Notes: generated by a model from the letters alone, not told the origin. A stretch of DNA of 64,000 nucleotides from Streptomyces sp. ISL-43 (GCF_018614195.1 NZ_JAGGOT010000059.1:62001-126000), one strand, 5' to 3'; numbered from the stretch's first letter, positions 36,855 through 46,336 are shown. Translations and numbers: made by a program.

Positions 36855-39800
36855 TCACCGTCGCGAAGCCGGCTGGAAATCGAGAACGTAGAGACCTCCG
36901 ACCCCCGTCGCGGCGATTCCCGTGCCGTCCTCGAGCCATACGCAGTCGACGAGCGCGCGGGGGGTGCGGGTGGCCGCGACCGGCTGTGGGGCGTCAAGGT
37001 GCCAGACCGACAGCATGTTCTTGGCGACGGCGGCCATGTGCGCGCCGTCCTGGGAGAAGGAGGCCCGCTGGATCAGGGCGTCCGTGGCTGTGAGTTCGGC
37101 GATTGCCGCGTCGCCGGGGACGTCCCAGACCGTGACGGAGCCGTCCCTCGCGATGGCCAGCCGGGTGCCGTCGTGGCTGAACCCGACGGGCCTTCCCCGT
37201 ACGGCGGCCTCGCCGTGAAGCCGATCGGCCGCCAGGTCCCAGATCCGGGTGCCGCGCGCCGCGTTGTCCATGGCGAGCCATCGGCCGTCCCGGGAGACCA
37301 CCGGACTGGCTGTGGCTGATACGGGGATCTCGCGGAGCAGCCCGATGGTCCGCGCATCCCACAGGCGTACCCGGTCGTCACCGCTGCTGACGAACGTCAG
37401 ACCGCCGTCAGGCCGAATGGCCAGCGCGAGCACGGGATGGTCCTGACTGATGTTGATCAGGGGCAGGGCCGAGCCGGTCTGCCACAGGCGTACCCGACGT
37501 GCGTCGGCAGCGGCGAGCAGCCGTCCGTCGGGGGAGACGGCGAGCAGACGGCCCGCGAATTGCCGGTCGGGGGTCCCGCTTCCCGTCACCGGATCCCATG
37601 TATTCACTCCATCGTCCCCGGCGGTGACGATTCGGGTGCGGTCGGCGGTGAGGAGGACTGCTGTGCGGGATCCGGAGTGTGGTGTCTGGGCGCCGGTCGT
37701 GGGGACGGCGGCCGCCTCCCAGAGCTCAGGCCTGCCCTCCCCGCCGCCTACGACGAACCAACTGCTGTCCGGGGAGATCGCCAAGGAGTCGACCTCGACC
37801 TGCGTGGACAAGGTCCGCCGCCAAGTGTCCGTGCCGCGTGTCCACAGCACGACCTTGCGGGCGTGGTTGCCGGCGGCGAGCCAGCTGCCGTCCGGGGCGA
37901 TCGCCACCGCTGCCACCCCCGGCACGAAGTGGTGGTACCCGTTGTCCCAGTCCGGCAGGGTGAGTTCGGCGCGGAGGGAGCCGTCGGCCGCGTCCAGGAT
38001 CCGCAGCCTGTTGTTGCTGGAGCCGGCAGCGATCCACGTCGCATCGGGGGAGACCGCGAGCGCGCTCACGCCGCCGTTGGGGAGTGCGAAGCCCGCGCGC
38101 TGCTCCTTCGACGCGACATCCCAGAGGGCGATCCTGCCGTCGGGATGTCCGGTCACGATCCAGGTGCTGTTGGGGGAGATGGCGAACGTCGTGCACTGGT
38201 CGGGTAGCTGTCCCAGAGACCGGCCGGACGAGGCGTCCCACAACTCGACGCGTCTTCCCCGTTCACCCGATGGGCTTGCGAGTGCGGGCCCGAGCGTGAG
38301 GAACCACGTTCCGTCCCCGCTGAACGCCACGTGTTCGACCTCCTTCGGCAGGCGCCGAATCCCCGGCCGGTCGAGTCCCGACTCCAAGGACCACATCCGG
38401 GCAGCCTCGCGATAAGCCGCGCTCACGCACCAGGCGCCGTCCGGACTCACGGCCAGGACCGAGGGCCGCCGACGATGGACCTTGTGGGCCGCCTGCCGGC
38501 GCCCGGTGGCCGCGTCCAAGACCACGACATGGCCGTCGACTTCGCCGGCGATCACCCTGGTGCCGTCGGGAGACAGGGCGACCGGGCCGAAACCGGGGTG
38601 CGGACCGTCCTCACGCTCGGGAAAGGTACGGCGCAGAGTGTCCGTGCGGACGTCGGGCAGCGGCCAGCGGCTTGTCAGACGCGCCCTCGACGGATCCTGC
38701 GTTGCCCGGGCGATCTGCGGCCCCCAGTGCGGACTGTCGGACAGCGCGGTGCGCAGGACGTCCAGCACGGCGTTCCGTGGTTCCGTGGGAGAGAGCAAAG
38801 GCATCACCTGGACCCAGGTTGCCCGCTGCTCGAAGGCGCGTGGTGTACCGGCCGCGGAGAGGTCCGCGTGCGGGGAGCCAGGTCCGGAGCGCAGCAGTCT
38901 CGCCTCGGCCCAGCGGAGGTCGCAGGCGACATGTTCGGCTTGGTCCGGCTGTCCGGCGGCGATCAGATGGCCGAGCAGGTGGTCCCACAGGTAGTGCTCC
39001 TCGGCGGGCAGGTGCCACCAGGCAGGCACGGGCGAAGGGTCGTTCGGCGGCAGGGCCGAGGCGGTGGGAAGGCCGGCCGCGAGAGCGTCGACGAAGCCGC
39101 GGTTGACGGTGGTGAGCCGCTGCGGTCCCAGCTCGGCGCGCGCGAAGTCGCGTACGACGTCGTGGACCGCGAAGGGACGGCCCGGAAGCTCTGGATGCTC
39201 GGTGATCAAGGACAGGCGGACGAGGTCCTGGAAGAGGCTTTGGCCTTCCAGCGAGTCGAGGTTCGCGGTGGACCGCCACAGGGACGCTGCCAGGGAAGGA
39301 GCCAACATCTCGTCCTCGGCGAAGATCCCCAACTCCAGCATCCGTTGTTCACCTCCAGCCGGAAGCAGCTCGGTGCTCGCGCGGATCGTTGCCCGGACGG
39401 CACGGGCCCGCTGCTGCGGGTCGTCCAGATCGAGCACGGCCGTCGCGAGATGGTCGAGGGCGGCCGGTCCGGAACCCCGTAGGCGCTCCAGGACCTCGTG
39501 GCCCGATGCGGTGATCGCGGCGGGATCGGCGCCGGAGGTACTCAGTACGCGGTTGATCAGACGCAAGAGCAGGGGCCACCGGCCCGTGGCGGCCAACAGC
39601 TGCTCGGCCAGGACCGGGGGGAAGACGGGGATCCCCCAGGTGAGCAGTCGATGTGCCTGGCGGGTGGACATCTGATCCACGCGTACGCGGGCGGCGCCGT
39701 CGGGCAGCGCACTCGCCACCCTGGTGGTGACAAGGCGGACGCACTTGCCGCCCCCGACGACGAAGGGCGCGAGGTGGCCCTCCTCCCAGACGTCGTCGAT

Positions 39801-40493
39801 GACGAGCAGCGTCCGCCCGCGCTTCTCCAGGAGGCGACCGAGATGTTGGCCCGCGAGGGCCGGGTCCTCGAGCCGGGACTCCTGGCCGGTGATGAACCCA
39901 ATGGTCTCGTTGACCTTCGCGGCGATCGCGCCGCTGTCGCGAACGTCCCGACCGAGGGTGATCCGGTACACCCGGCCCCTGAAGAACCTCTGCACGCGTT
40001 CGTCGCGGGCGACCACATCCGCCAGTGTCGTCTTTCCGAAGCCTCCGGCACCGTGGAGGGCGGTGGTGATCCCGACGGTGCCGCCCCTGCGGCACAGGGC
40101 CTTGACGATCCGGCCGGCTTCCGAGGGCCGCTCCACCACCCAGTCGGGGATGTCCGGCAGAGGCGGCGGCGGGGGGTCGTCGGAGCCGGCCGCAGCCCCG
40201 CCTCGTTGAAGAAGGGGGGTCAGGAGTGCGGCTCCTATACAGGCGACCGTGAGGACGGCCGTCGCCGCCCACGGATTCCGGCGCAGGACTTCCAGCCCCC
40301 AGGGCCAGGGTGCCTCGACCGAGGTGGCGGCGTTGACGGCCACGGCGCTCGCCGCCGCAAGGGCCGGCACGAGGATCCCCAGCACCGCAGCACCCCACGC
40401 GTGCCCTCTTCTGCGCCGCACCACTCGCCCCCCGAGCCCTTGGTTCGCAAACCCTCGCAACACGCTGTACCCATGGTGGATCACGGACCGCAC
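36855..40493 (-). CDS. Membrane-anchored STAND (NB-ARC) NTPase with WD40 repeats
   Basis: The 1212-residue protein has two N-terminal membrane segments (residues 32-55 and 72-95) and a Pro-rich linker. An NB-ARC-type NTPase follows: Walker A GAGGFGKTTLADV, Walker B TLLVIDDVWEE, sensor-like LVTTRVAS, winged-helix end FAVHDVVRDFA in place of MHD. After a helical region, about 600 residues of WD40 repeats form probably two beta-propellers (VALSPDGTRVIAGEVDGHVV, LWDVASKEQ, LAVSPDATWIAAGS). This is the Apaf-1/plant-R-protein architecture: the propellers sense a ligand, the NTPase oligomerises, and the effector would be the membrane part. Proteins like this act in bacterial immunity or signalling. 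GTG 40493 is the listed start; GTG 40484 is possible. Confidence 0.9.
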   Translation of the reverse strand: MRSVIHHGYSVLRGFANQGLGGRVVRRRRGHAWGAAVLGILVPALAAASAVAVNAATSVEAPWPWGLEVLRRNPWAATAVLTVACIGAALLTPLLQRGGAAAGSDDPPPPPLPDIPDWVVERPSEAGRIVKALCRRGGTVGITTALHGAGGFGKTTLADVVARDERVQRFFRGRVYRITLGRDVRDSGAIAAKVNETIGFITGQESRLEDPALAGQHLGRLLEKRGRTLLVIDDVWEEGHLAPFVVGGGKCVRLVTTRVASALPDGAARVRVDQMSTRQAHRLLTWGIPVFPPVLAEQLLAATGRWPLLLRLINRVLSTSGADPAAITASGHEVLERLRGSGPAALDHLATAVLDLDDPQQRARAVRATIRASTELLPAGGEQRMLELGIFAEDEMLAPSLAASLWRSTANLDSLEGQSLFQDLVRLSLITEHPELPGRPFAVHDVVRDFARAELGPQRLTTVNRGFVDALAAGLPTASALPPNDPSPVPAWWHLPAEEHYLWDHLLGHLIAAGQPDQAEHVACDLRWAEARLLRSGPGSPHADLSAAGTPRAFEQRATWVQVMPLLSPTEPRNAVLDVLRTALSDSPHWGPQIARATQDPSRARLTSRWPLPDVRTDTLRRTFPEREDGPHPGFGPVALSPDGTRVIAGEVDGHVVVLDAATGRRQAAHKVHRRRPSVLAVSPDGAWCVSAAYREAARMWSLESGLDRPGIRRLPKEVEHVAFSGDGTWFLTLGPALASPSGERGRRVELWDASSGRSLGQLPDQCTTFAISPNSTWIVTGHPDGRIALWDVASKEQRAGFALPNGGVSALAVSPDATWIAAGSSNNRLRILDAADGSLRAELTLPDWDNGYHHFVPGVAAVAIAPDGSWLAAGNHARKVVLWTRGTDTWRRTLSTQVEVDSLAISPDSSWFVVGGGEGRPELWEAAAVPTTGAQTPHSGSRTAVLLTADRTRIVTAGDDGVNTWDPVTGSGTPDRQFAGRLLAVSPDGRLLAAADARRVRLWQTGSALPLINISQDHPVLALAIRPDGGLTFVSSGDDRVRLWDARTIGLLREIPVSATASPVVSRDGRWLAMDNAARGTRIWDLAADRLHGEAAVRGRPVGFSHDGTRLAIARDGSVTVWDVPGDAAIAELTATDALIQRASFSQDGAHMAAVAKNMLSVWHLDAPQPVAATRTPRALVDCVWLEDGTGIAATGVGGLYVLDFQPASRR

Positions 40494-40714
40494 CCCCGAG
40501 GGGCGAACGGGTCAGTCATGGCCCGTACTTCCGGCCGGCAGCGCAGGTTGCTGCCGGAGCCGGGTTGTGGACAGGGCCACGCGAGCCTGAGCCCGGCCCT
40601 ACGCACTGCCGGGCGGGTGAAGGCACAGGCGCCCCCGGGCGTGTGGCGGCGCCGGTCCTCCGAAGGGCTGCAGGATGAGCCGAAACAGCCAGCCTCCCCC
40701 AGGAGCCCTCCACC

Positions 40715-40990
40715 ATGCTCGAACGCAAGCAGCTCAAGGACCGCGCTCAGGTCACCTTCGTTCTGCCGGCCGACACCCCGCCCGGTCCGGTCAGCGTCGT
40801 CGGTGACTTCAACGAGTGGAAGCCGGGCGCCCACGACCTGAAGCCGCGCAGTGACGGCACGCGCGCCGTCACCGTCCGCCTGCCGGTCAAGAGCGTGCAC
40901 TCCTTCCGCTACCTGGCGGCGGGCGACTACTGGTTCGACGAGGACCACGCCGATGGCCACGACGGCACCAACAGCCTCCTCCACACCTGA
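40715..40990 (+). CDS. Small CBM48 / isoamylase N-terminal-like protein
   Basis: The 91-residue protein is a single early-set domain: RAQVTFVLPADTPPGPVSVV, GDFNEWKPGAHDLKPR, then RLPVKSVHSFRYLAAGDYWF and DHADGHDGTNSLL. This matches the AMPK beta/CBM48 glycogen-binding fold. Stand-alone copies are common in streptomycetes and have no catalytic domain. It may bind alpha-glucan or serve as an adaptor. Shine-Dalgarno CAGGAG lies before the ATG. Confidence 0.88.
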   Translation: MLERKQLKDRAQVTFVLPADTPPGPVSVVGDFNEWKPGAHDLKPRSDGTRAVTVRLPVKSVHSFRYLAAGDYWFDEDHADGHDGTNSLLHT

Positions 40991-41285
40991 TCCGAGAGGG
41001 GCGGACCGTACCCGAGCGGTCCACCCCGACCTCGCCGCCGAATGGGTCGGACCAGCGGTTCGACGGGGCGGCGAGGTGATCGCGCCGGTTCGGTCATGGT
41101 CAACGGGTGAGTCGAGCGAACCGGGCACCCCGTTGGCGGCGCGCGAGAAGGATTCCGCCGAGCGTGCTCCCGGCTGAGCTGGCGTCGGCGAGGTCGAGGT
41201 CCGTCATGGAACCGAGTCACGGGATCGGGGCCCGTCCGGCGGATCGGATACTGCCGGACAGGCCCCGGGCCCCGGGCCGCAGGAC

Positions 41286-41843
41286 TCAGCGCTTGAGCGT
41301 GAAGGTGAAGTCGCCCGAGAGCTTGCCGCTCAGGCGGACTGTCGACACGAGGTTCCCCTCGTCGAGCAGTCTCTCGACCTCGGCTCGCGAAAGGCCGAAA
41401 CCTTCGGCGATCAGTCGCACCGGCCGCACAGGGATCCGCGCCGCGAAGCGGACCGAGACCTCGATCGCCTCACCCTCCGGCTGATGCGGCCGGCCCGGCG
41501 CGCCGCTTTCGAGGCGCCAGGCGTTGTCCCAGTCGAGGGCGATGCGATTGCGGCGCCGTACGACCGGGTCCTGGAGCAGTTCGGCTGCCAGGCCGGGGTC
41601 GTTGTCGTGCAGAAGGTTCAGGAGCTCGGGTCGTACGGAACGCACGTTCATCCGCTCCAGGACAGTGAGCTTGGTGGTGTCCCCGCACTCGGTGCACAGT
41701 GCGAGGAGCCAGGCGTCGAGGAGCTTGTGGTTCGCGTTGACGCGGAATTTGCCGTTCGCCAGGAAGCGCCCGGAGGCACACCTGTGGCAACGGCGGAGAA
41801 CTATCGGCAGGCAGGTGGGCACGACCACCCAGTTTTCGGACAC
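41286..41843 (-). CDS. DUF1062-family protein
   Basis: GTG at 41843. The 185-residue protein matches DUF1062 through WVVVPTCLPIVLRRCHRCAS, GKFRVNANHKLLDAWLLALC, CGDTTKLTVLERMNVRSV and LDWDNAWRL. The N-terminal CxxC and the CxxC of LCTECGDT could hold a zinc ion. It is cytoplasmic. The C-terminus (LSRAEVERLLDEGNLVST) resembles an S4-like or helix-turn-helix segment. Function of the family is unknown. Confidence 0.85.
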   Translation of the reverse strand: MSENWVVVPTCLPIVLRRCHRCASGRFLANGKFRVNANHKLLDAWLLALCTECGDTTKLTVLERMNVRSVRPELLNLLHDNDPGLAAELLQDPVVRRRNRIALDWDNAWRLESGAPGRPHQPEGEAIEVSVRFAARIPVRPVRLIAEGFGLSRAEVERLLDEGNLVSTVRLSGKLSGDFTFTLKR

Positions 41844-42543
41844 AGAAATACACCGGTTCCAGTGAGAAGACCGCAGCGAAAAGGAGCGCGGCGCACATGT
41901 GCGACGCGCGACGGATCAGCGCTCGGGGGTCTCACTTGGTGTACAACGGCACGTCCTTGACAGGGCGACTGTGGGCGGGAGAACGGTAACGGCCCACGGG
42001 AATGCGGCTCCACTGATTTTCGGGCAGGTGGTGGGGCGCGTGAAGGTGCGGGTCTGTGCTTCTGCTCTTCGTCAGCGTCCGAGTAGGTGTCGGACCGGGA
42101 TGCGGGTCGCTGCCGCCGACGACGTAGGCGTAGACCTTCGGTCCGACTGCCAACATGGTGCCCGGAGCAGGGTCCTGGAAGGCGGCGGAGGTCGGCGGCC
42201 CCACCTCGCGGAAATGATGGAGCATCTCGACCGGGAGACCCATGCCGAACTCGCCACCGCCGACGTGCCGGCCGTCATCGACGAAGCCCGGCGCGAGCGG
42301 ATGGCCGTATGGCATTTCCGGGTCGCCCGAGCTGGTGCCAGACGTCGTGTGAGTGACCGGACGCGGCTTTCCGCATCAGCCCCGCTGCTTGCGCGGGGTC
42401 TCTCCCAGGGCGCCGCGGGTGACCCGCACGGGCTCCAGCTCGGGCGCGAGGCCCTCACGTAGCCGGCCCGCCCCTCCGCGGCGCTCAGCGCCGGTTCGGC
42501 GACAAGACGCAGCGCGGCCCGACGGCCCGGGACGCTCAGGCAA
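41844..42543. other. Gene-poor 700-bp region, possible remnants
   Basis: No gene can be supported. The plus strand around 42205-42330 reads MMEHLDRETHAELATADVPA and on through RRERMAVWHFRV with gene-like codon use. The minus strand of the same stretch is also open (127 codons, 41932-42315). Neither has a ribosome site or a recognised family. A weak hairpin lies near 42378-42400. Confidence 0.3.
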
Positions 42544-42996
42544 TCAGGTCTGGCATTGCTTCGTGGATGCGGGGGACCAGCCGCTCCAGGCAGCGCCGTC
42601 GGCCCGGGCATGTACTCGGATCTCGACCTTCACGGGGCCGCACACTCGGGTCGTGCTTCCCACTTCGAGAGGGCCGATGGCCTCGCCTGCGCGGACGTAG
42701 GCGCGACCGCTGCCTACCTTCTCCCAGTGACCACCATCGACAACACGGAAGAACGCCTCGTAGGAGACATTGAGTCCCTTTGTGCCGGTGTTACGCGCCT
42801 TGATGTGCGCCGTGATGTCTCGCGTGGGGAATCTGCCGGCAGATCCCCGCTGGGCACTGATGCAGCCGTTGACGGCTACGCGGCCGGTCGACGTACCTCC
42901 GCCACAGGCGATTGCCGCAGCGTGAGCGTTGGCCGGGATTGTCAGCACGGTCAGCGCGACTGCGCCCAGGATCGTTCCGGTACGCCTCAAATGCAC
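42544..42996 (-). CDS. Small secreted protein, unknown
   Basis: The GTG at 42996 is preferred (AAGGGAA upstream, signal peptide directly after). The 150-residue precursor has the signal LGAVALTVLTIPANAHA. The mature domain is beta-rich with four cysteines (AIACGGGTSTG, VNGCISAQRG, TRVCGPVKVE, TKQCQT), probably disulfide-linked. The pattern (ITAHIKARNTGTKGLNVSYE, FFRVVDGGHWEKVGSGR) suggests an immunoglobulin-like sandwich. No function is recognised. Confidence 0.75.
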   Translation of the reverse strand: MHLRRTGTILGAVALTVLTIPANAHAAAIACGGGTSTGRVAVNGCISAQRGSAGRFPTRDITAHIKARNTGTKGLNVSYEAFFRVVDGGHWEKVGSGRAYVRAGEAIGPLEVGSTTRVCGPVKVEIRVHARADGAAWSGWSPASTKQCQT

Positions 42997-43243
42997 TGTT
43001 GGATTCCCTTCTTGAGCCGGTTCCCTCTGAAGAGACCATGGCTCCCCTTGGGGCAAGAGGAGCAGAGCGTCACCGAGTTTTCACCCAAATAGGCGCAGGT
43101 AGCGCGTAATGGGACGGGTGCGTTCACGCTCGACGACGGCAGCGGCACGCGGCATGCTGTCGAAGCCGGCCTTCAAGCACGGCCCGTTGGGCATCGGTCA
43201 CCGCCAACGGCGGGATCATCTCGGCCCCTATGCGAAGTTCGGC

Positions 43244-43888
43244 CTAGGCGCTGCGATCACGAGAGTCGGGCCCGGCCGGCGGCATCCGTCCCCAACCGCG
43301 CTCAACCGATTGGCGGCATCGGTCGGGTTCGTCTCCTGCGCTGGTGAACAGCGCGGTCAGTACGGGCACGCCGTGAGCGAGCGCCTGGCGCGGCAGGGGG
43401 CCCGTGGCGACGAGTGAGGCGAGTCCGTGGCCGATGGTCCAGCTCTGTGTCGCCAGTTCCAGCGGGTCGACCTCGTCACGGAAGCGGCCGGTCGCCTTGG
43501 CCCGGTCGATGGCGCGGACGAGGCGGTGCAGGGTTTCGTCCGAGGCGCCGGTGTCTTCGAGGTCGAAGCCCACGTCGAACATGACGCGGTAGAGGTCGGG
43601 GTTCTCCAAGGCGTTGGCCAGGTAGGCGGCCCCCAGCGCGGCGAGGTCCCGTACCGGGTCCGCGGACATCTTGACGGCCGCGAGTCGGGCGGCAAGGCGC
43701 GTGAAGCCTTCCTGCCGCAACGCCTTCCAGAGGCCGTCCATGCCGCCGAAGTAGGTGTAGACGGCCATCGTTGACACTCCGGTTCCTGCGACCAGGGTGC
43801 GGAGTGTGACCGGTTGCCTCGCCCGCAGCATCTGTGCGGCCCGGTCGAGCAGCAGGGAGCGGACCGCTGGATCTTTCGTCCTCGCCAT
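43244..43888 (-). CDS. TetR-family transcriptional regulator
   Basis: The ATG at 43888 (MARTKDP) is preferred over the upstream frame start. The 214-residue protein has an N-terminal TetR helix-turn-helix (TLRTLVAGTGVSTMAVYTYF) and a TetR_C ligand domain with the conserved FDVGFDL and WTIGHGLASLVATG segments. It is transcribed away from the RidA-like gene, and a palindrome lies in the 80-bp gap. It probably represses itself and the RidA gene and is released by a small ligand. Confidence 0.9.
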   Translation of the reverse strand: MARTKDPAVRSLLLDRAAQMLRARQPVTLRTLVAGTGVSTMAVYTYFGGMDGLWKALRQEGFTRLAARLAAVKMSADPVRDLAALGAAYLANALENPDLYRVMFDVGFDLEDTGASDETLHRLVRAIDRAKATGRFRDEVDPLELATQSWTIGHGLASLVATGPLPRQALAHGVPVLTALFTSAGDEPDRCRQSVERGWGRMPPAGPDSRDRSA

Positions 43889-43900
43889 GGCCCAACAATA

Positions 43901-43915
43901 CATAGCATCGCTATG
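43901..43915. promoter_or_regulatory. Palindromic operator for the TetR/RidA pair
   Basis: CATAGC-ATC-GCTATG is a perfect 6-bp inverted repeat 12 nt before the TetR start and 53 nt before the RidA start. Its AT-richness against the GC-rich background and its position in a divergent promoter region fit a TetR binding site. Confidence 0.7.
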
Positions 43916-43968
43916 CTTTCATGGGTGCTGATCTTGTCATCCCTGACGCCAAGAGGAAGAGGCCGTTC

Positions 43969-44376
43969 ATGTCCGTGACGCTGGTCAATCCCGAGGGGTT
44001 GCCGAAGCCCGAGGTCTACCGGCAGATGTCGGTCGCCACCGGATCGAAGCTGGTGTTCCTTGCGGGGCAGGTCGCACGCGACGCCGACGGCCGGCCCGTG
44101 GGCGAAGGAGACTTCGCAGCTCAGGTCGAGCAGTGCTACCTCAATATCGCCACCGCCCTGGCCGGGATCGGCGGCTCCTTCGACGATGTGGCGAAGCTGA
44201 CCGTCTATGTCGTCGACTGGAGTCCCGAGAAAATGCCTCTGCTGGGTGAGGGCGTGGGCCGGGCGGCAGCGAAGCTGGGCATCGATCCGGTCAAGCCGAT
44301 CACCCTGCTGGGCGTCGCGGCGCTGGGGGAACCGGACCTCATGGTCGAGGTCGAAGCCACCGCGGTCATGGCATAG
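43969..44376 (+). CDS. RidA-family (YjgF/Rid) protein
   Basis: ATG 43969 is preferred for the strong purine-rich ribosome site AAGAGGAAGAGG and because the family match begins there; an upstream ATG at 43921 is in frame. The 135 residues follow the Rid fold: LVFLAGQVARDADGRPVGEG, QVEQCYLNIATALAGIGGSF, VAKLTVYVVDW and the end LMVEVEATAVMA. The arginine of the imine-hydrolysing RidA subclass is not evident in the usual place (PVKPITLLGV), so it may belong to another Rid subclass. It is probably controlled by the adjacent TetR protein. Confidence 0.85.
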   Translation: MSVTLVNPEGLPKPEVYRQMSVATGSKLVFLAGQVARDADGRPVGEGDFAAQVEQCYLNIATALAGIGGSFDDVAKLTVYVVDWSPEKMPLLGEGVGRAAAKLGIDPVKPITLLGVAALGEPDLMVEVEATAVMA

Positions 44377-44873
44377 CCGTACCGCTGCCAGGAGGAAGAC
44401 CGTAGGTCTGGCCATGTCGAGTCGGGGATCCGACGGCCGGCGAGTGGTCGGTGCTGGAGCCGCCGCGGCCGGGGGGTCGTTAGAGTTGTGCCGGTGACAG
44501 CGAGCCGGGGCAGGTGGCCGAAGCGCGACCTGCGCGAAGCGACACGGCCTGGACCCGGATCTTGCCGATTTCCTTGAGCCGGAGGAACTGGACGAACCCG
44601 TGGCACGAGGTCAGGTCGGATCGGTCCCGTCGAGCCGAGCTTTGAACCCACTTGGTCCGGACGTGGGGCTGCTGTCTGTGGTGCGTCCCGCGGCGGACTG
44701 GCGGCAGGTGTCCCGGTCGGGACCGGTCGGCCGTTCCCCGCTTGTTGCCCAGACCACGCTCGCTGCGCGGGAGTGCATCGTGACGTGGGGTCGGATCGGG
44801 CTTCTCGTCGGCGATTCCCGTGATGGCGAAGCGGCGAGCGGTGTGGTGTCCGGGGCGGGCCCGGACCGCCGCA
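44377..44873. other. Gene-poor region, no supported gene
   Basis: About 500 bp between the RidA gene and a strong hairpin. The plus strand includes a protein-like stretch (GLDPDLADFLEPEELDEPV, about 44550-44610) without a start or family. No repeat was seen. Confidence 0.3.
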
Positions 44874-44930
44874 GTGCTCCGGAGGCGGGCTCCCTGGCCG
44901 CCGCCCAGGGAGCCCGCCTCCGGGGAGCAC
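44874..44930. terminator. Very strong inverted repeat
   Basis: The arm at 44874-44897 (GTGCTCCGGAGGCGGGCTCCCTGG) pairs with 44905-44930 over 24 bp, with only a 2-nt bulge and a 7-nt loop. It is the longest hairpin in the window and lies 80 nt upstream of the next gene. It may be a terminator, or a leader structure for that gene. Confidence 0.7.
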
Positions 44931-45012
44931 GATCCGGCCGTCGGGCGTTGGACCGTCGAAGGGAGCGATCTCGTTGGACACAGCGCACTATCCGAGTGAT
45001 GAGGAGGGCCTG

Positions 45013-45744
45013 ATGAGCACGGCTGACGAGGGACGGCAGTGGCCGGACGAGGTCAGTGTCGACAACGCGAGGACGACGCTGCTGCAGCTCCTCGCGCGGG
45101 CGGGGGTCCCTTCCGGTGATGCGCGGGAACTGATCGGACTCGTAGAGGCGGGTGCGCTGGCTCTCGCGCACGAGGAGCTGAGCGGTGGCGACCGGAGCGC
45201 GCCGGGGGACAAGGGCGAGGCGTACGAGTCAGGCTGGCTCGACGGCTCTGGTCATCTCTTGGAGGAGCTCGGCGCCGTCGCCGAGCGGACCCTGCTACGG
45301 GTCGTGGAGACGGACGGGGAGCAGGGCCCGGACGGGGAGCATCCGCGTGCCGGACGTATGGAGGTGGAGCTGGCGCGGGTGGCGCTGACGCCTCTGTACC
45401 TGTCGTTCACCGCGGTCTCGGAACTGGATCCGGAGGTGACCGAGGAGGTGCTCGTCGCCGTCCTCGGCACGATGAGCCCCCGGCGGCGGGCCGTGTACGC
45501 CGGGCGGCTGAACGAGTTCGCCACGGCCCACCGGGCCCGGCTGGAGCGGCTCTTCGCGGCGTTCGGCCCGGGCAGCGCCATCACCGTGCACGGCCGCTAT
45601 TCGCTCGTCCACTCCGTCACCAGCATCGCGGTGCTGGAGCGGCTCGTCGCCGCGCCGCAGGGGCTGCGGGAAGAGTGGGACGCCGCGGAGCTGCCGCCGG
45701 CGTGGCTGGACGGGCTGACGACGGCCTGGAACGCCCCGGCCTGA
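45013..45744 (+). CDS. Unrecognised helical cytoplasmic protein
   Basis: ATG 45013 follows GAGGAGGG; an in-frame upstream ATG at 44974 is less likely. The 243-residue protein is mostly helical and acidic (ELIGLVEAGALALAHEELSG, RMEVELARVALTPLYLSF, RRRAVYAGRLNEFATAHRAR). It has no signal peptide, membrane segment or known motif. Codon use is strongly typical of the host. Function unknown. Confidence 0.7.
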   Translation: MSTADEGRQWPDEVSVDNARTTLLQLLARAGVPSGDARELIGLVEAGALALAHEELSGGDRSAPGDKGEAYESGWLDGSGHLLEELGAVAERTLLRVVETDGEQGPDGEHPRAGRMEVELARVALTPLYLSFTAVSELDPEVTEEVLVAVLGTMSPRRRAVYAGRLNEFATAHRARLERLFAAFGPGSAITVHGRYSLVHSVTSIAVLERLVAAPQGLREEWDAAELPPAWLDGLTTAWNAPA

Positions 45745-46052
45745 CCGCGGTCTTCGGCGCGATCACCGGGGCCATGGCCCGGCCGCGGCTTCTCGTCCGC
45801 GGCCGCCGCGACACCAGGCGCCGCCTGCGCGTTGGCCGGGGGTCCCCCGAGCCGGACGCGGCGCGGCCCGATCGCCTCACCTCGGCCGGTCGGCCGGCCG
45901 GCCCCGGGTCAAGGCTCGGCCCGACGCCCGACGCCCACCGCTGCCCGACGCCCACCGCTGCCCCACGCCCACCGCTGCCCGACGGCGCGCGGGCCGACAG
46001 CGAGGCGCGCTTCTTCGCCGTACCACTCCGTCCTCCGGCTCCGCGGAGGCGT

Positions 46053-46336
46053 CTTCTTGTCCCGGTGGACCACACCCGCCGCCCGTACGGCCACGAGCGC
46101 GGCCGACAGCTCCCGGGCCAGGCACCACAGGGCCGGCGCGCCCAGCGGCCCGTGCCGGTGCCGGTGCCCCCAGTCGCCCGGCCACGGCGCGGCGACGTAC
46201 TCCGTCGCCAGCCACTGCGGGGACACCCCCGGAGCGCTGAAGTCCACCACCGAGACCGTCCACGCGGAACGCACACGGTCGTTGGCGCGTATCTCCCGCA
46301 CGAAGCGGTCGGCGAAGTCCGGATCCCGGCTCAGCC
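46053..46336 (-). pseudogene. Ser/Thr protein kinase, N-lobe to HRD segment (inverted piece)
   Basis: Read leftward from about 46336: LSRDPDFADRFVREIRAND (alpha-C region), then PQWLATEYVAAP (hinge), ALWCLARELSAALVAVRAAG and VVHRDKK (catalytic loop HRD). This matches streptomycete Hanks-type kinases, but the Asp-Leu-Lys-Pro after HRD is altered to DKKTPP and the sequence then becomes low-complexity. The glycine loop and catalytic lysine are not seen. It is on the opposite strand to the activation-loop piece that begins immediately beside it. Confidence 0.7.

Noticed and set aside
41932-42315. 127-codon minus-strand ORF
   Set aside because: No Shine-Dalgarno or recognised domain, and the opposite strand is equally gene-like; not enough to call either.
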